A stretch of DNA of 64,000 nucleotides from Bradysia coprophila (taxonomy: Eukaryota > Arthropoda > Insecta > Diptera > Sciaridae): positions 726,277 to 790,276 of the forward strand of contig NW_023503292.1 in NCBI RefSeq assembly GCF_014529535.1, written 5' to 3'. The notes beneath the pieces were generated by a model. It ran no database searches and was not told the DNA's origin. It worked only from the letters and a program-made list of their open reading frames with translations. Positions within the stretch are counted from its first letter, which is position 1. Each line of letters begins with the position of its first letter. The position numbers and the translations under genes are program-made. Below are positions 1 through 10,727 of the stretch, in pieces.

Positions 1-506
1 GCCAACGGTACCAGTAGGTGCCTCACCGATTTCTACTGTGAACATGACCGTCTTCGGTGTCACCGTTGACATTTTATTACTGAAGCAGTACGTGTATATG
101 CCAGTGTTGTGGGCTGCGAACGCATATTTGCCACTTGATTCTCGTTCTCCCTGGTAGATTGATGCGCCGTCAGGCCCGGTTATGCGAATGTCGATATCCA
201 GGAAACCTCCTTCTATCGTTTCGAACATGACACCTGCAACGGTGAACAGACTGTCTTTAGATTCACACTTTTCCACGCAAACAATCAATAGACTCACCCA
301 TTTTCGTTCCGGCTTCTACTCGATCGAAGAAACATTCCTCCGAATGGGCATCAACGACTACAAAATATGATTCCGCACCTGCATGTCAACAAGAAGAGGA
401 ATCGTTTTGTTTATCAATGAGCATCAATGAGTCGTGGGACCCCGAATAGCTTACCATTAAACAGTTGCAGCAGTAGCGCGCAAAGTACAAGTAGCTTGCT
501 CCACAT
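1..506 (-). CDS. CHOp24: p24-family cargo receptor, TMED2/CHOp24 type (5' part, runs off the left edge)
   Basis: Three exons are visible on the minus strand: 506-455, 378-298 and 233-1, joined at GT-AG sites in phase 1. Exon 1 gives a signal peptide beginning [18 protein letters not shown]. The following GOLD domain has the family cysteine in [15 protein letters not shown], then [16 protein letters not shown], then [10 protein letters not shown] and the second disulphide cysteine in [13 protein letters not shown]. These are hallmark blocks of TMED2 (p24 beta), a type I membrane protein that cycles between ER and Golgi, packs cargo such as GPI-anchored proteins into COPII vesicles and binds COPI through its cytosolic tail. 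The coiled coil, membrane span and tail lie beyond position 1. The start is the only ATG that gives a signal peptide in frame with the GOLD domain. The function is by family; the exon joins are read directly. Confidence 0.93.
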
Positions 507-2151
507 ATTTTGTTAATTACTAAAATTTTCTAAAAGTGAAATTGTCGAAATTGTGGTCGTTTCGAAGTTAATTTTTTTGTGTTGATTTGCTTTGGCCACG
601 TAAATGTCTTCGCTGTCACAATTTTTTTTTTTGCCAACTTTTCTTACGTTGGCAGTAATTGCACAGATGGATATGGGTTACACTACAACATTTATTATGC
701 AGCACATTGCCAAACCTTTTTTCGGATGGGTTATCCAAAGTTGTGTCTGACGGTATTCGTATTTTTGTCAATAAAAAGTGTGGATTTGGTATGACAGTGG
801 TTACTATTTCTATGATGCAATTGCTACATAGACTTATACTGGAGTACTGAAGAGCTGGCACTACGGTGCTTTTCATGAAAACATCAAACCAGTAATTGTC
901 TTAGAAGCAAGATTAGGGTTCGATATTCTTACATTTAAGTAGCCGGTAATTGTAAAAATGTCCGCTACAATAGACAACGGAAGATATCATCAATAAACTA
1001 AACTACTTTTACTCTTCATTTCTCTGCGGACGGGATTTGTTCGATGTCAGAACACAAGGAATTTTTCTAGCGATTATAATTGTTAACACTGTAACAGTGT
1101 TACGGTGAATTTCTATACATATGTGGTTTACTGTCTACTCTCAGGCGATGTGTCGTTCAGAAATCAATTTAAGCCGGTGGTCCCGCATTCACTTGTTATT
1201 GGCCGTAAGTGAGGTTTCTAAACAAACAAAGCAATCAGCATCGTTTGTCCTTGTGTTTGTCTATTCTTAATGTAAACGGTAAAACGTTTCATTTCAAATG
1301 TAAACGGTAACATGTTTCATTTTTTACGTTGAAAAAAAATTGGTCGGAACAAAGCAATACAACAGCTTAGTTATTCAATATTACCAGACCAGCAATACAA
1401 CAATTAGAAATTAAAGCAATGTTAGTTTGCGTTTTTGAGCAGCGATTAGAAATTGAAGGAAGTTTAGTCGGTAGTGCTCAGTCATTAGTATTTATTACCA
1501 AATATTTCGACTAATAAGAAATAATAAAGCAATGTTGTCAAAATTTACCTTAGCTTTTTATGCGGGCAGTAATGACTGGATTACAAAAGTTGCTGTAAAT
1601 TTCTAAGTCCCTAAAGATTTTGGTTGTAGTAGTAGTATGGGAATTATGTCACATCTACCTACTACCTTGCACGCAGGATTATCTGTTTACCAAGAGAAGA
1701 AAGCGACGTTTTGCTCGAGTTACAAGTTCCTATTTTCTTTCAGAGTTATACACAACGTTTTCCTTAGTGCGAGGTGTGACTAACTGTTTTACTGTTAATT
1801 TATCAATTTGTTAAGCCCAATAGAAGAAAAAATATTAATTTTCTCCCCGAACTGTCGTCAGACAAAGTGTCAACAAAACGTCATTTTCTTATGGCCTTTT
1901 GAGAAAAGAAGGCTAAACACACCGCACATTCATATGAAAAAGATATTTGGTGCATTCGTTCATAAACTCAGGTTCAAGAACTTTGCATAAAGTTTCACTT
2001 GATTGATCTCTCATTGCAAACCCATCGAACATGTGCCGAGCTCCGGTCAACTTTTTGACAGTTCAGTTCATGACGTGTGAAGTTTATCATCAAAGTGGAG
2101 TTACCGTAGTACTTAAATACTTTCTTAGCTTTTGAGAGATTAGTTTCGATT
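507..2151. other. Intergenic region between divergent TMED2 and TRMT13
   Basis: This 1.6-kb stretch separates two divergently transcribed genes and must hold both promoters, though no clear TATA box or initiator is identifiable by eye. It contains short dispersed repeats, for example a near-duplicate TGTAAACGGTAA motif at about 1270-1315. The motif TGTCAACAAAACGTCATTTTC near 1868-1888 recurs with small changes at about 20685 and 22929. The open frames here are short, overlap on both strands and show no recognisable protein. Confidence 0.5.
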
Positions 2152-3632
2152 ATGTCGGAACATAAGAAAAATGAATTCAAAGCCGAAAAGACCTCTGACA
2201 AAACATGCAAACATTTTGTTCAGCGCAGAAAACGGTACTGTCGAATGACAGTCGCCAAAGGACAGGTAGAATATTGAGAAACTCAAGCCATACAGGTCTT
2301 ACTAACGAACCAAATATTTACCAACAACAAAACAGGAATACTGTGGCGAACACATGAACACAAATCCTGAACTGTCGCATATATCAGAAGAAAGCTTCAA
2401 GAATCGAATTCCATGCCCACTGGACCCGAAGCATACCGTTTATATGTGGAATTTAAAAAAACATTTGAACATATGCAATGCTCGGGTGAAAGAGGTGCCG
2501 TCGTACATTGAGAAAGGAAGAAATTTGGGTGAAGAGGTGTCCAATGCAACATCTTCGTGTACGAAATTATCCGAAATCGATGAAAGTGCATTGAACGAAC
2601 TCATCGGCAAAGTCCACAAAATCTATGACAATCACGTTGATGGAACAATCAAAGAAATGATCTGCACACATCCGGTGCTAAACGCTGAATTGAGTAATGA
2701 ATCGTACGGTTCCAAGTCAACAAAGCATTTGGCACAAACGTCATCAATACTGGGTTGCCTGGACCAGTTGGACCTACTGTTACCGAAAACTTGTTTCATT
2801 GAGTTCGGTGCTGGTAAGGTAAATTTTCCCTTTAAGATTTTCGATTTTCATATTGATGGCACCGTCGGGTGTTGGGCCTTTAGGGTCAAGTATCATTTTG
2901 GCTGGCTGAGGCAATGAAGGACACTGAACAATCCACAGTCTTGCTGGTTGACAAGGCCTCGTTGCGGCATAAAAAAGACAACAAAATCGAGGATCGAAAT
3001 TCCGTGCAACGAATTCGCGCCGACATTTCCGATTTGGATTTGGATAAACTGGAAGCAGCTCAACTTGCCGACAATATTGTTGCCGTTGGAAAACACTTAT
3101 GCGGCGGTGCCACTGATGTCACTTTGCGATGTTTGATAAATGGAAATCAGACGCGGAAATGTGTTAAAGGAATCGTTATCGCACTGTGCTGTCACCATCA
3201 ATGCACCTGGCGTCCATTTGTTGGAAAAAAGTTTTTGCTGGACAATGGTGTTACCCAGCAGGAATTTGACATTATGACAAAAATGGTTGGCTGGGCTGTG
3301 TGCGGAACTGGAATGAGTCGTGAGTTGAGGAAAGAAATTGCACTGAGAAATGAACAAAAAGGTATTTTGGTTAGAGGTGGTCGAGTCTGTATGAATAACA
3401 ATTCTCTTTGCGTTTCACAGAGACAGCAGACGAACGTACAAGTGGAACAACGAAAATACTTCGAGAAGAGAGGGAACGGATCGGTATGAAATGCAAGCGC
3501 ATATTAGACCATGCAAGAGTTCAGTATTTATCCGAGAATGGATTCACTGCGTCACTAAAGTACTACGTCAAATCCGATGTAACACCCGAAAACGTTTGTT
3601 TAATTGGCGTATGGTCCAACAATAAAATATAA
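2152..3632 (+). CDS. TRMT13: tRNA:m4X modification enzyme TRM13 homologue (tRNA 2'-O-methyltransferase)
   Basis: Four exons, 2152-2265, 2336-2818, 2884-3361 and 3421-3632, splice to 428 residues (human protein 481). Known family role: 2'-O-methylation of nucleotide 4 in the acceptor stem of certain tRNAs, using S-adenosylmethionine. Visible domains are a CCCH zinc finger split by intron 1 (C19, C30, C41, H44), a CHHC zinc finger of U11-48K type starting at C65 (CPLDPKHTV...HL..C), and the Rossmann methyltransferase core with FGAGKG crossing the exon 2/3 join near 195-200. Family signatures GKHLCG (about 268) and ALCCHH (about 299) follow. The start at 2152 was preferred to the ATG at 2354 because only the upstream exon completes the first zinc finger. 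AATAAA overlaps the stop region near 3622, consistent with a short 3' UTR. The gene converges on bigmax, with 155 bp between the stop codons. Confidence 0.95.
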
Positions 3633-3787
3633 AAATGTTTGAACAAATAATTGATGCTTAAACATGGCTTCGTGCAGCCAGGAAAAATCGAACTACTCTG
3701 AAGTGTCGCGATCATTTCGGTCCATATTTCAAAAATATCCGTAAATGCAAATGAAAAAACCGCATTCACATCCACAACAACGGGCAA

Positions 3788-5806
3788 CTATAAACATCCG
3801 CCGTTTCCCCAATCTTCTTGATTCGTTTTTGATGTTTCCTGTTGAATTTCGATCAGTGCTCGGTTGACGATATGCCGTAGAATGTGCGGTTTACAATGGC
3901 CCTCCAGCCAAGGCAGGACGCCCGTTGTTAGTTCGGCAAAGTCGTTCATTGGCAGCGTTTCGAATGTTTTGAACATTTCGTCGGTGATGGCACGAAACTG
4001 AAACGAAATCAACGATTTTTAACGCCAATATTTTTAGCGATACAGAGGACATTGTGTTGGGCTTGGTGTTAAGGATGAAATTAGAAAAGAATGGCTTCTT
4101 GCTCGAACTCGAAATGTTGTGAAGAGGGATTCTTTTGAAAAACAGCCTATCGAAATCGGACGCACTTTCCATTGGACTTTTTCGTAAGTTCCTAAAAGGT
4201 ATTTTATCCAAAAAAATTCTCCAGTTACACGAGCCGTACAGGGTCTTGTGGGATGTCATTAGAAAGGTAATCACATGCCGAATGGGGACTTATTGGGTTT
4301 AAAATTCATCCAGACTGAAACCACATAAGACCTTATTTGACCCGAAGGCACATGACGCATTACACATTACCTTTCAAATGATACCCCACACGACTATGTA
4401 CATTTTGTGTCGAGAAGTTTCACTGCACACATTCCAGTGTGGATGAATTTTAAACTCAGTGAAAGTATTACCCATTTTTTCAACTGATCATATCTGAGTG
4501 TGGACGGGTTTTAAACCCAATAAGACTCGATTTGACCCGAAAATACATGCAATTGCCTTTCTAATGACACCCCACACGACCTTTTACATTTCATGTACCT
4601 GGAGAAAATTCCATATGTAAAGTGCATGTTTTCGATCACCTCCACCTCCACACACGAGTCGAGGATTATTTTTTTAAAAGTGATTTTGGCTTCTAGGGTC
4701 TTTGGCGGCACATATAAAAAAGTCCATTAAAAATGCATCCGATTTCGTGGGCTGTTTTTCAAAGGAATCCCTCCATAGAAGTCACACTACTACCACGAAA
4801 ACCAAAATGCCGTCAGGCAGCATATTATAATGAGCTTACGCGTGTGTACAACCTCAGGCGTATTAAGGCCTTGATTTTAAAGCCTTTGAAGTAATATTCC
4901 TTGTAGGAATTGGAAAATTCGCAAGAGATGACATTTGATCATCAAGAAATCCGCATTTTTTTACGAAAGATAAATTATTAGCGGGCTCAAGAAGACGAGG
5001 CAGGACGAAAGCGAGACGATGACATTCATTCGATGAGTTCATAGACTACCGTCACAACAGGTCAATCAAATGTTCGAGTGAGCTACCCCATCACTAAATA
5101 ACTAAATTATCAAAAGAAATCGATCGAGACTGCACTCACCACTTGAAATTTCATTTCGTCGCTAATTCGAGCTTCTTGTCGTCCGGGTGACTGTTGTTGA
5201 TTTTGCAGCATATTTTCGTAGCTATTCTGAATGATCCGTAGCGCGGTCACTTCTTTCTGTAATGCACTGTATTCGTCTTCCTGTTTTTTTTTCTGTATGT
5301 GTAGGAATCCAACATAATCGATGGATTTCTGCAAAACCTACGGAACATACACATACACACACATTCCAACATCGATATTCGACTTGGTCCAATAAAAATT
5401 CAATTGAATATTTACTGTAGCTTTGCTCAATTTATAGCCCGACGAATCGTTTTGCTGGCAAGTAGGCACTAAATCTTGGAGTGTGTCATATCCTCGTTTG
5501 ATTGCATCACGCCGTTTCTGTTCCGCTTGTGTATGCGCTTCTCGTCTGCGCTCTTTATAGCTTATTGTTGTTTTGCTGTTGTCACCGCTGTCATCATCGT
5601 CATCTTCTAATTGACATTTTGTGATTTAGTAACAATTCAAAACAAAAAACAAAAAAATGAGAATTTCAAGCAAGATTGTTTATTCTCCCACCTGTATTGT
5701 GAGCCGATGAATTCGGTGTGTGTGTACTGTGCACACTACCGGAACTGTTACACCGCGTAAAGGTTTGTTTCTCCTTTGCTGGCGGACTGGATGGTTCTGT
5801 TTTCAT
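3788..5806 (-). CDS. bigmax: Bigmax / Max-like protein X, bHLH leucine-zipper transcription factor
   Basis: Four minus-strand exons, 5806-5692, 5606-5416, 5337-5140 and 3997-3788, give 237 residues. Mlx/Bigmax is the obligate partner of Mondo/ChREBP; the dimer binds carbohydrate response elements and drives sugar-responsive genes. The N-terminus is Ser/Thr-rich, followed by an acidic run (EDDDDDSGD). The basic helix contains RRREAHTQAEQKRRDAI, the loop and helix 2 contain GYDTLQDLVP and SGYKLSKAT, and the zipper begins VLQKSIDYVGFLHIQKKKQ. The C-terminal dimerisation/cytoplasmic domain includes ELTTGVLPWLEGHCKPHILRHIV. The TAG acceptor at 5340-5338 was chosen over the CAG nine bases further on because it preserves the conserved VLQ. 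The last intron (3998-5139) contains repeat copies at about 4200-4730. A slightly more upstream start in the same frame cannot be excluded. Confidence 0.93.
4200..4730. repeat. Imperfect repeats in the last bigmax intron
   Basis: A segment around CTTTCAAATGATACCCCACACGA at 4371-4393 recurs about 190 bp later near 4556 (CTTTCTAATGACACCCCACACG). A reverse-orientation relative lies at about 4240-4266 (GGGATGTCATTAGAAAGG). The pair of direct units plus an inverted one suggests a decayed foldback transposon. No coding capacity is evident. Confidence 0.55.
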
Positions 5807-6881
5807 TTCAACGTCTGAGGTTTTGTTTATTGTCAATGGTGCCCTGGCACAATGTCAAGTAATTTTTTTAAAATTTATATTATCTCACCATAATGCTCAG
5901 CCATTTCTTACGATTCTTGTTTTTTTTTGTGTGTACACTATTTATTCGACCACACTACAATAAAATTCACCAGGTGCTTTAGTTAAAATTATTAGTAATC
6001 TTTCTGCTGATAAGATTATACGATGTTAATGATTTTTGCAACTAATTTTAGTTTCTTGAGTACTTTTGACAGTCAGGGTTTTTCCACACTACTTCTTTTG
6101 CAGTTCTCCCGGCAGCGCGTGTAGCTGTCAAATGTACTTTGTGAATGTGTTCAATTTTAAAACAGAAGTTTTTTTTTTAAAAACGTTGAATCGCCTTTGC
6201 GACGGAAATAATTGAACAAGTCAGGCAAAGCTTTCAACACACGAGAAACTTTGCATTGATGGAGTGTTGGAAGTCTGGAAGTTAATGATTGCACAAAGAC
6301 TATATTTTTGGTTGGTCTCAACGCACTTCAAGCATGAATGGTACTCGAAATGGAGTCAAACAGTCAGTTTTTGGTGTCTCCTGCTCTTTACTTCTACTTT
6401 TGCACTCCTTTCTGGAATGTTTCTTTTTATATCTAGAACCAACGCACTTCAAGCATGAGTGGTTTTCTAAATAGGGTACTGAAAGTGGACAGTGTATCGA
6501 ACAAATTTTGGCATTGTAAAAAAATCTGGAAATCTTTTCCATACAAATCAGTACTTTATTTGGCAGCTGTCATTAATAGCACGTTTGCTTGAAGTGCGTT
6601 GCTAGAACTAATTCCAATGTATCAGTGACAGTGAATCATACACGTGATATAGAGTTATACTCCATTTTGAAACATGTCTTTGTGTAATTCTTGGGGACCG
6701 ATTAGCATCAGTGCCACCAGTGTTACTCTCGCGAATATCTCTATGGTCAAACTGAACTGATCTTATAGTATTCAAACATTTTTGAATCCATTTATTCACT
6801 GTTTACGATATAGCTATAGAAAGAGAGAACAGTTTTCATTGTTATAGCGTAAACGGGGTAAACGGTGAGTAAATGGAGTGT
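5807..6881. other. Gene-free region upstream of bigmax with a small inverted-repeat relic
   Basis: No protein-coding exon could be recognised. The motif CAACGCACTTCAAGCATGA occurs at about 6319 and again at about 6441, and its inverted form TGCTTGAAGTGCGTTG closes near 6602. That arrangement looks like a small terminal-inverted-repeat element of about 285 bp. The short open frames inside it are mirror products of the repeat. Confidence 0.4.
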
Positions 6882-7059
6882 ACCCGGGTAAAAAAAAAGT
6901 GAATGTGAGACCCCTTTTGAGACCGTTTTTTTTGTATGGAGGTGAGACGTCTCTTTTCGAACCTTTGAGACTGGTTTCTTCTCATATACTGATGAATTGA
7001 TGATGATGATGATTGCGAAACCGATGAGAAGTCTCGTTTTAAATGTTTTAATAGACTGT

Positions 7060-7590
7060 ATGAGACTGACTGAGTGGTCTCTTCTTCTGTATTTTACGAG
7101 ACTGACCGAGTGGTCTCTTCTCCTGTATTTTACGAGACCGACCGAGTGGTCTTTTCTTCTGTATTTTACGAGACTGACCGAGTGGTCTCTACTCCTGTAT
7201 TTTACGAGACCGACCGAGTGGTCTCTTCTTCTGTATTTTACGAGACCGACTTAGTGGTCTCTTCTTCTGTATTTTACGAGACCGACCGAGTGGTCTCTTC
7301 TTCTTTATTTTACGAGACTGACCGAGTGGTCTCTTCTTCTGTATTTTACGAGACTGACCGAGTGGTCTCTTCTCCTGTATTTTACGAGACTGACCGAGTG
7401 GTCTCTTCTTCTCTATTTTACGAGACTGACCGAGTGGTCTCTTCTTCTGTATTTTACGAGACTGTCCGAGTAGTCTCTTCTTCTGTATTTTACGAGACCG
7501 ACCGAGTGGTCTCTTTTTTAATAATTTGCGAGACCAACTGAGTGGTCTCTTTTCAAAATAGTTTACGAGACCGACTGAGTGGTCTCTTTT
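7060..7590 (+). repeat. 36-bp tandem repeat array, palindromic core
   Basis: About fourteen units of 36 bp, each carrying GAGAC(T/C)GACCGAGTGGTCTC followed by a pyrimidine-rich TTCTTCTGTATTTTAC spacer. The ends of each core are self-complementary (GAGACC/GGTCTC). Because 36 is divisible by three, the array is open in frame and reads as a 12-residue repeat (FYETDRVVSSSV). That reading is most likely incidental. Confidence 0.9.
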
Positions 7591-8054
7591 TTAGATTTGA
7601 CTATGTTTGAGACTCAAAATATTTTTGAGACTCTTTGAGAAGTCTCATTTCAGTTTTTTCTAGATCCTTTTAGAGGCCATCTGAGAACTCTCACTTTCTT
7701 TTCGACGTCTTTTGAGACTATCTGAGAACTCTCACTTTCTTTTCGACGTCTTTTGAGACTATCTGAGAACTCTCACTTTCTTTTCGATATTTTCTCATTT
7801 TAATTTTTTTTCGAGATCCTTTTGAGGCCATCTGAGAACTATCACTTTCTTTTCGACATTTTCTGAGACCATCTGAGAACTCTCATTTCCATTTTCCATC
7901 TGTGAGATATTTCATTGTCTTTAGGCTGTAGTTTCTTTCCCGCATTCACAGATGGCACAGTTTTTTATTTTTTTCTTATAATTCGCAGAAATGATAGAAA
8001 TTTTAGTGATATTTGATTTTTTTTTTTACCTTTTTTTATTTCGTAATGTATTTT

Positions 8055-8122
8055 CCGGTCACCACTCCAAGTACTAACCGCGCCGAATGATGCTTAACTT
8101 TAGGATTGGACTGCCAGCCACC
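8055..8122 (-). pseudogene. 5S rRNA-like fragment (internal promoter region) inside the foldback element
   Basis: On the minus strand this segment reads AAAGTTAAGCATC, then GGTTAGTACTTGG, then GTGACCGG, in that order and with nearly 5S-like spacing. These match the box A to box C part of animal 5S rRNA (the usual form is UUAAGC...GGUUAGUACUUGGAUGGGUGACC). The 5' and 3' stems of a full 120-nt 5S gene are not recognisable. It is therefore a 5S pseudogene, or the head of a 5S-derived SINE, carried between the two repeat fields of the 6.9-10.5 kb element. The identity is judged by eye. Confidence 0.65.
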
Positions 8123-8189
8123 TTACGCGTGTTGCTAAATTGGATATATCTTCGTATAGGTCTTATTTCGAACCGTTGTTACAAAAACT

Positions 8190-8720
8190 TTGAGGCCGAC
8201 TGAGTGGTCTTCCTTGGATTATGTTTCGTTGTACTTTGGGAGACTGACCGAGAAGTCTCGTTTTGAATATTTTACGAGAATGTAAGAGAGCGACCGAGTG
8301 GTCTTTCCTGGATTATTTTTCGTTGGACTTTGGGAGACTGACCGAGAAGTCTCGTTTTGAATATTTTACGAGAATGTAAGAGAGCGACCGAGTGGTCTTT
8401 CCTGGATTATTTTTCGTTGGACTTTGGGAGACTGACCGAGAAGTCTCGTTTTGAATATTTTACGAGAATGTAAGAGAGCGACCGAGTGGTCTTTCCTGGA
8501 TTATTTTTCGTTGGACTTTGGGAGACTGACCGAGAAGTCTCGTTTTTGAACATTTACGAGAATATAAGAGACCGAACGAGTAGTCTTTTCGGATTATTTT
8601 TCATTGGACTTTATGAGACCGGCCGAGTAGTCTCGTTTTTGAATATTTTATGAGAATGTAATCGAACGACCGAATGGTCTCTCTTGGATTTTTTTTCCGT
8701 TGGACTTTATGAGACTGACC
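8190..8720 (+). repeat. 94-bp tandem repeats of the left foldback arm
   Basis: Six units can be recognised by the recurring GTTGGACTTTGGGAGACTG. Each unit carries two different palindromic cores, one ending in GAGAAGTCTCG and one in CGAGTGGTCTTTCC. The same unit in reverse complement makes up 9290-10320, which establishes the inverted arrangement. Confidence 0.85.
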
Positions 8721-9289
8721 GAGTGGTCTCATTTCAAGAACATATTTTTTCGAAATGCAGAGACCAACTGAGTGGTCTCATTTCAAGAACATATTTTTTC
8801 GAAATGCAGAGACCAACTGAGTGGTCTCATTTCAAGAATATATTTTTTTTTAAATGCAGAGGCCAACTGTTTCAATTTTTGACATACTTTGACTCTGATC
8901 CACTGTAGAGACCTTTGAGAGTTCTCTTTAGAACTAAACTTTTATTTTACCTAATTATTTAAATTATTTATGAGACTAATGATACAGTAATGATGTGAGT
9001 AATAAAGTTTTTTAGAAAATAGTTACGAAACCAATACCAGCTGATCAAAATAAATACGCCGTCGAAATGGCTACTTGTTCACAGAACTCGATGCAAACAC
9101 AGCAGCAAAACTTGATAGAAACAAAATTGCGTTTATAATTAAAAGTTAAGTTCAAAAGAGAACTCTCATAGGTCTCTGCAGTCGGTCAGAGTCAAATATT
9201 GAAAAAAAGACCGCTCAGTTGTTTTCTATTTCAAAAAAATGAGACTGCTGATTTGGTCTCTGTATTTAAAAAAAATATTTTCTTGAAGT

Positions 9290-10320
9290 GAGACCACTCG
9301 GTCAGTCTCCCAAAGTCCAACGAAAAATAATCCAGGAAAGACCACTCGGTCGGTCTCTTTCATTCGCGTAAAATTTTCAAAAACGAGACTTCTCGGTCAG
9401 TCTCCTAAAGTCCAACGGAAAATAATCCAAGAAAGACCACTCGGTCGGTCTCTTACATTCTCGTAAAATATTCAAAACGAGACCACTTGGTCAGTCTCCC
9501 AAAGTCCAACGAAAAATAATCCAGGAAAGACCACTCGGTCGGTCTCTTTCATTCTCGTAAAATATTAATATTCAAAACGAGACTTCTCGGTCAGTCTCCC
9601 AAAGTCCAACGAAAAATAATCCAAGAAAGACCAATCGGTCGGTCTCTTACATTCTCGTAAAATATTCAAAACGAGACTTCTCGGTCAGTCTCCCAAAGTC
9701 CAACGAAAAATAATCCAGGAAAGACCACTCGTTTGGTCTCTTACATTCTCGTAAAATATTCAAAACGAGACCACTCGGTCAGTCTCCCAAAGTCCAACGA
9801 AAAATAATCTAAGAAAGACCACTCGGTCGGTCTCTTACATTCTCGTAAAATATTCAAAACGAGACCATTCGGTCAGTCTCCCAAAGTCCAACGAAAAATA
9901 ATCCAGGAAAGACCACTCGTTTGGTCTCTTACATTCTCGTAAAATATTCAAAACGAGACCACTCGGTCAGTCTCCCAAAGTCCAACGAAAATAATCTAAG
10001 AAAGACCACTCGGTCGGTCTCTTACATTCTCGTAAAATATTCAAAACGAGACCACTCGGTCAGTTTCCCAAAGTCCAACGAAAAATAATCCAAGAAAGAC
10101 CACTCGGTCGCTCTCTTACATTCTCGTAAAATATTCAAAACGAGACCACTCGGTCAGTCTCCCAAAGTCCAACGAAAAATAATCCAGGAAAGGCCACTCG
10201 GTCGCTCTCTTACATTCTCGTAAAATATTCAAAACGAGACTTCTCGGTCAGTCTCCTAAAGTCCTACGAAAAATAATCCAAGGAAGACCACTCGGTCGGT
10301 CTCAAAAATCTCATAAAATA
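9290..10320 (-). repeat. 94-bp tandem repeats of the right foldback arm
   Basis: About eleven units, marked by AAAGTCCAACGAAAAATAA at intervals of roughly 93-101 bp (near 9316, 9410, 9505, 9606 and onward to 10258). The core alternates between ACCACTCGGTC and ACTTCTCGGTC. The units are the reverse complement of the 8190-8720 units. Several consecutive units share the same variants, which suggests local amplification. Confidence 0.88.
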
Positions 10321-10632
10321 TTGAAAAAGAGACCACTCGGTCAGTCTCGTTCAGCCAAAGTTCAACAATCATCAAAGAAATAAAATATTGAGAATGAAAT
10401 GAGACTGAAAACGTAATGAGACTGAAATGAGACCGTTGATCATGCTCATTTTACAGTCTCACTGAGACCTTAATTTTCACCCGGGTAGTGCGATGAGCAC
10501 AATTCAGCTTAAACAAAAAGTGTGAATCGCACTGGGGTTTCATACGTTCAGTTTAAGAATTCGTAACTTGACAGTTGTTATGAGATTTTATACACGCAAC
10601 TTTCAAATTAATATAAGTATGTCTCCTTCTTT

Positions 10633-10727
10633 CTGCCGTAATTCGCATGTCGGACTTAGGGCAAAATTTAAACAAAGAGTTCTTTTGTTTAAATTTTGCA
10701 CTAAGTCCGACATGCGAATTACGGCAG
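10633..10727. repeat. 95-bp hairpin MITE
   Basis: The arms begin CTGCCGTAATTCGCATGTCG and close with its inverse ending ACGGCAG, with only about six unpaired bases at the centre. The arms are almost perfectly complementary over about 44 bp. It looks like the core of a small foldback MITE. Confidence 0.75.

Larger units (their letters stand above)
6882..10486. mobile_element. 3.6-kb foldback element with arms built of tandem palindromic repeats
   Basis: The element is bounded by ACCCGGGT at 6882-6889 and at 10479-10486, each followed inward by an A/T run (left ACCCGGGTAAAA, right TTTTCACCCGGGT). The flanks show AGTG at 6877-6880 and 10487-10490, a possible short target duplication. The left arm begins with about a dozen 36-bp units (7060-7590) centred on GAGACYGACCGAGTGGTCTC. 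Weaker relatives follow to 7900, then about six 94-bp units (8190-8720). The right arm (9290-10320) holds about eleven 94-bp units in the opposite orientation. The architecture resembles Drosophila FB/foldback transposons. No transposase is visible, so it is presumably non-autonomous. The arms would form a very large hairpin. Confidence 0.8.

Noticed and set aside
2354..2356. ATG at 2354 as the start of TRMT13
   Set aside because: It would remove the first zinc finger, which is completed by the upstream exon 2152-2265 and a good GT-AG intron.
5326..5331. CAG acceptor at 5331-5329 for the zipper exon of bigmax
   Set aside because: It would delete the conserved VLQ before KSIDY; the TAG acceptor nine bases earlier keeps it in frame.
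7074..7541. 155-residue plus-strand open frame made of a 12-residue repeat (FYETDRVVSSSV)
   Set aside because: It is the translation of a 36-bp palindromic satellite whose length is a multiple of three; there is no start context, domain or splice support.
7060..10320. Regularly spaced repeats that could suggest a CRISPR array
   Set aside because: The genome is eukaryotic, the spacers are themselves repeated, and the units are palindromic tandem repeats in inverted fields; there are no cas genes.
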